Part shown: positions 5,061 to 7,170 of the stretch, one piece after another
Layout of the letters: each line of letters starts with the position of its first letter
How positions within the stretch are numbered: position 1 is the stretch's first letter
DNA from: Ignavibacteriota bacterium
Lineage (GTDB): Bacteria > Bacteroidota > Ignavibacteria > Tepidaquicellales > Tepidaquicellaceae
Length of the DNA: 7,170 bases
Reading direction: 5' to 3'
Assembly (NCBI GenBank): GCA_003135995.1
Contig: PNBM01000325.1
Span: forward strand, 1-7,170
The notes under the pieces: generated by a model
Told to the model about the DNA's origin: nothing
What the model saw: only the letters and a program-made list of their open reading frames with translations
Database searches by the model: none
Program-made: the position numbers and the translations under genes

Positions 5061-5513
5061 ATGGAAACTTATAACAGTACACTCACACAAGTAGATTTAT
5101 TCGATACTGCAACTGTAGTATGTACGGCAGGGCTATATGCTCGTTTGGGAACTTATGTCGTTTCGGCTGGCGAAATGTTATCAATTGGGCATGGTGATGA
5201 TAATGGGTATAGTAACGCAATTGGAAGATTTTATGCTCTTTTAGACTCTTCAGGCCCGGCGGTTAGTGCTGGCACGATTCGAATTAGTGCATTAACTGCA
5301 CAAGGGAGACCTCATTCAATTCTATGGGAGGGGAGAGGGTCACTAGTGGATAATAATCCCACAGATAGGACAAAACAATATCCTTTCCCACAGGGGGATT
5401 TATGGATAACTCAAGATAAAATGTTGGAATTTTCTTACAAAATAGATGTAACTGCTACACTAACTTTGGCAGATTCTGTAATCAGATTAGATGTAACAAA
5501 AGCGGCAGTTTAA
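5061..5513 (+). CDS. Beta-rich protein, candidate small single-jelly-roll capsid protein
   Basis: The 150-residue product is rich in short alternating hydrophobic strands (for example GLYARLGTYVVSAG, GTIRISALTA, TATLTLADSVIRLDVTK) and has no signal peptide, membrane span or catalytic motif. A loop with WEGRG (89-93) and DRTKQYPFPQGD (102-113) connects the two halves. Its GC content is clearly higher than its surroundings: about 45 percent by hand count over 5161-5340, against about 25 percent in a sampled line of the 198-residue gene. It is followed by an attenuator-like hairpin, as if its own transcript is made in excess. Size, beta content, position after the ATPase and the hairpin make it the best major capsid candidate. 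This is inference; no homologue is recalled with confidence. Confidence 0.8.
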   Translation: METYNSTLTQVDLFDTATVVCTAGLYARLGTYVVSAGEMLSIGHGDDNGYSNAIGRFYALLDSSGPAVSAGTIRISALTAQGRPHSILWEGRGSLVDNNPTDRTKQYPFPQGDLWITQDKMLEFSYKIDVTATLTLADSVIRLDVTKAAV

Positions 5514-5537
5514 CAATAATTTACAATTAAATAAAAG

Positions 5538-5571
5538 AATAGGTTGTGCATAAATTTGTACAACCTATTTT
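5538..5571 (+). terminator. Partial terminator or mRNA-stabilising hairpin after the capsid candidate
   Basis: AATAGGTTGTGC (5538-5549) pairs with GTACAACCTATT (5558-5569) over 12 positions with one G-U wobble, around an ATAAATTT loop, followed by only four T residues. The next gene has a strong ribosome binding site but no evident promoter in between, so some transcripts must read through. Confidence 0.6.
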
Positions 5572-5587
5572 AGAATAGGAGGAAATA

Positions 5588-5971
5588 ATGGATAAAACGT
5601 ATATAGAAAGTGTATATTTTCAAGATTACGTATTAGCTGGAACTGACAGTGATAAACAGTTTATAATCCCAAGACTTGGTAAAATTGTAAAAGTAAAATA
5701 TTATTTGAGCGATTCTATGAAATCAACTGTTTCTGTTAATTTAAACTTAATAAATAGGAAAGCAAGCATAAACGGATTACCTTTTTATTCTATTGGTAAT
5801 AGTGCAATCTTGGGAATGGAAGAAAACTTTACATTAACATTTAATACTAAAATAGATGTAAAAAGTAGGGACACGATACAAATGTTTACACATAATACGG
5901 GGTTATTTGATACACAAGTGTCGGCAAGTGTAGACATACAATATGCAGATAATGAGGGGGTGACTGAGTAA
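5588..5971 (+). CDS. Beta-rich protein of 127 residues, putative virion component
   Basis: The sequence is made almost entirely of probable beta strands (KQFIIPRLGKIVKVKYYL, STVSVNLNLIN, NFTLTFNTKIDV, VSASVDIQYA) with no cysteine, signal peptide or membrane span, as expected of a capsid, spike or minor structural protein. AATAGGAGG (5574-5582) lies five bases before the ATG. The stop overlaps the next start as TAATG, so it is coupled to the paralogous pair downstream. At 127 residues it is near the lower limit for a jelly roll. I cannot name a family; a structural role rests on composition and neighbours. Confidence 0.78.
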   Translation: MDKTYIESVYFQDYVLAGTDSDKQFIIPRLGKIVKVKYYLSDSMKSTVSVNLNLINRKASINGLPFYSIGNSAILGMEENFTLTFNTKIDVKSRDTIQMFTHNTGLFDTQVSASVDIQYADNEGVTE

Positions 5972-6567
5972 TGGCGGTACAATCTGAAAATTATAAAATA
6001 GGAGAAGTACAAAGTGTTCCAACTGGCTTTACTATATTGGACAGATTAAAAAAAGTTCATGATGATTTATATTTAATACAAAACGGAATGATTGCAAGGA
6101 CAGAAGTGACAAGACCTGCAGATGTAACACCATATGTAGGATATGACATTATAAATAATACGGGAGCGACAACTTTATTACCAACTTTGGATTTTGGAAT
6201 AACTTATGCCAATAGATTTGTTGAAATACAAAATATAATATTGGTAGAATCAGACCAATTAATCCCTACTATGGCTTTTCATTTTTTTAAAGTAGCAACA
6301 TTAGGTGCTTTAAATGTAGCAGATAATACACAATTTCTTCCTGCTTATAATGATATTAAAAATAATTTAATGGCGAGTGTAAATATTGTGAGTACCGACG
6401 ACCCATATTATTTTGCATATGCTGTGGCAAGAAGTGCAAAAGGGCTAACTCGAATTATTCAACTTGACGCAGAGGGAAAAACATATTTTGCTATGCAATT
6501 ATTAGCAGTATATACACCATTAGATTCACAAAAAATTACCGTAATAGTAAATGGATTTTGCAGATAA
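5971..6567 (+). CDS. Phage virion-type protein, paralogue A (198 residues)
   Basis: After a roughly 40-residue N-terminal helical region (ILDRLKKVHDDLYLIQNG), residues 44-198 follow a pattern I recall from many phage structural proteins: TEVTRPADVTPYVGYDIINN, then LLPTLDF, a strand VEIQNIILVES, and a C-terminal half ending FAMQLLAVYTPLDSQKITVI. The same order recurs in the next gene, so the two are paralogues. The fold is probably an all-beta sandwich. GAGGGGGTGA (5954-5963) serves as ribosome binding site, and the start overlaps the previous stop. The extra N-terminal helix may anchor it to a partner. A larger capsid subunit, spike or decoration protein are all possible. Confidence 0.82.
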   Translation: MAVQSENYKIGEVQSVPTGFTILDRLKKVHDDLYLIQNGMIARTEVTRPADVTPYVGYDIINNTGATTLLPTLDFGITYANRFVEIQNIILVESDQLIPTMAFHFFKVATLGALNVADNTQFLPAYNDIKNNLMASVNIVSTDDPYYFAYAVARSAKGLTRIIQLDAEGKTYFAMQLLAVYTPLDSQKITVIVNGFCR

Positions 6568-6581
6568 AAGGAGGTAATAAA

Positions 6582-7145
6582 ATGCCAATAACACCAGTAA
6601 CAGCGGTACAAGTAATTAATACGAATTTAGACGAAGTTTATATTAGGCAAAGTAGTTTTATTGTAAATACAGAAATTATTACAAGCCCAGTTATAGAAGC
6701 CTATAGCATAGGGGATTTGGTAAACAATGCTTCAAGTAGTATATTACCAAATTTAGATTTTAGTAGCTTTGGTACAGGCATAGCAAATAAAAATGTGGTC
6801 ATTGAATCAATAACAGTGAAAAGTAATAATGGCGGAGCATATGCGCTTACTCCTCTATTTACTTTTTATAATTCCGATAATTTAACAGGCTCAGTTTTGA
6901 TAGATAATAATTTTTTTAATCCATCTTATACTGAATCAATTTTAAAAGAAATTTGTATAATTGAACCATTGCAGACCGTAATTCCCGTAGGAAATTTAAT
7001 TTATAATATTATGCAAAATGAATTAATTCGGATAGGTAAATTAGATACAAATGGTAAGTTATATTTTGCTATGGTTTCTACAAAGTATTATTTGCCGATA
7101 GCATCTGAGCATTTTTACATCACAATAAAAGGATATCTTGAGTAA
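6582..7145 (+). CDS. Phage virion-type protein, paralogue B (187 residues)
   Basis: The start is ATG 6582, since AAAAGGAGGT (6567-6576) is five bases upstream; an in-frame TTG at 6558 lies within the previous gene and would bury that site. The protein matches the preceding one: YSIGDLVNN against YVGYDIINN, ILPNLDF against LLPTLDF, NVVIESITV against FVEIQNIIL, and KLDTNGKLYFAM against QLDAEGKTYFAM, with similar C-terminal strands. The N-terminal region before the shared part is about 15 residues shorter and lacks the long helix. It may form a heterodimer or distinct virion position with paralogue A. The structural role is inferred. Confidence 0.82.
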   Translation: MPITPVTAVQVINTNLDEVYIRQSSFIVNTEIITSPVIEAYSIGDLVNNASSSILPNLDFSSFGTGIANKNVVIESITVKSNNGGAYALTPLFTFYNSDNLTGSVLIDNNFFNPSYTESILKEICIIEPLQTVIPVGNLIYNIMQNELIRIGKLDTNGKLYFAMVSTKYYLPIASEHFYITIKGYLE

Positions 7146-7160
7146 AAAGGAGGAGTTAAA

Positions 7161-7170
7161 ATGAAAGAAT
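7161..7170 (+). CDS. 5' end of a further gene (partial)
   Basis: AAAAGGAGGAG (7145-7155) is followed five bases later by ATG AAA GAA (M-K-E) before the window ends. The spacing matches the genes upstream, so the structural operon continues beyond the window. Confidence 0.65.

Noticed and set aside
4843..5082. Minus-strand ORFs in the structural block (also 5785-6012)
   Set aside because: They lie opposite genes with strong ribosome binding sites and show no protein signature.
5588..5604. ATAAAACGTAT copy as a third iteron
   Set aside because: It is in coding sequence (D-K-T-Y) far from the origin candidates and is easily explained by chance in AT-rich DNA.
6558..6581. TTG start for paralogue B
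   Set aside because: It lies inside the preceding gene and contains the ribosome binding site that serves ATG 6582.
5061..7145. Double-jelly-roll major capsid protein
   Set aside because: No product in the window is long enough; the largest beta-rich protein has 198 residues. One could lie beyond the right edge.

Overview
The window looks like part of a small phage (or phage-derived replicon) of a low-GC Gram-positive host, probably a clostridial or bacillar Firmicute. The basis is AT-rich DNA, heavy use of AAA/ATA/TTA codons, strong AGGAGG ribosome binding sites, TTGAAA/TATAAT-type promoters and tightly packed one-strand genes with TAATG overlaps. All credible genes lie on the + strand; minus-strand ORFs are shadows. 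No terminase, portal, tail, integrase, transposase, tRNA, rRNA or CRISPR was seen.

Layout. (1) Positions 1-1106 hold the end of an upstream operon: a gene tail, a 99-residue membrane protein and a GH24 lysozyme with a Pro/Thr linker and a C-terminal membrane anchor, closed by an intrinsic terminator. (2) Positions 1107-1409 are a repeat-containing gap ending at a good promoter. (3) Positions 1410-3326 are the replication module: a ribbon-helix-helix regulator, an unknown 97-residue protein, a strong hairpin, and a 401-residue HUH replication initiator with the two-tyrosine motif YVAKYVSK. It is followed by short direct repeats and a long-stem terminator. (4) Positions 3325-4730 start with a TTGACA promoter and carry a 53-residue membrane protein, a 72-residue zinc-finger protein, a 100-residue protein and a 204-residue FtsK/HerA-type ATPase. 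(5) From 4762 a new promoter drives a 68-residue membrane protein, a 150-residue beta-rich protein (best capsid candidate), an attenuator-like hairpin, a 127-residue beta-rich protein, two paralogous beta-rich virion-type proteins and the start of another gene at 7161.

Taken together, an HUH initiator, a compact packaging-type ATPase, several single-span membrane proteins, a membrane-anchored lysozyme and small beta-rich proteins without tailed-phage genes suggest a tailless, probably internal-membrane, icosahedral phage. The order ATPase, small membrane protein, small capsid candidate recalls the two-single-jelly-roll viruses (P23-77/SH1 type), but no capsid assignment can be proven from sequence alone. 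I do not recognise this as a described phage.
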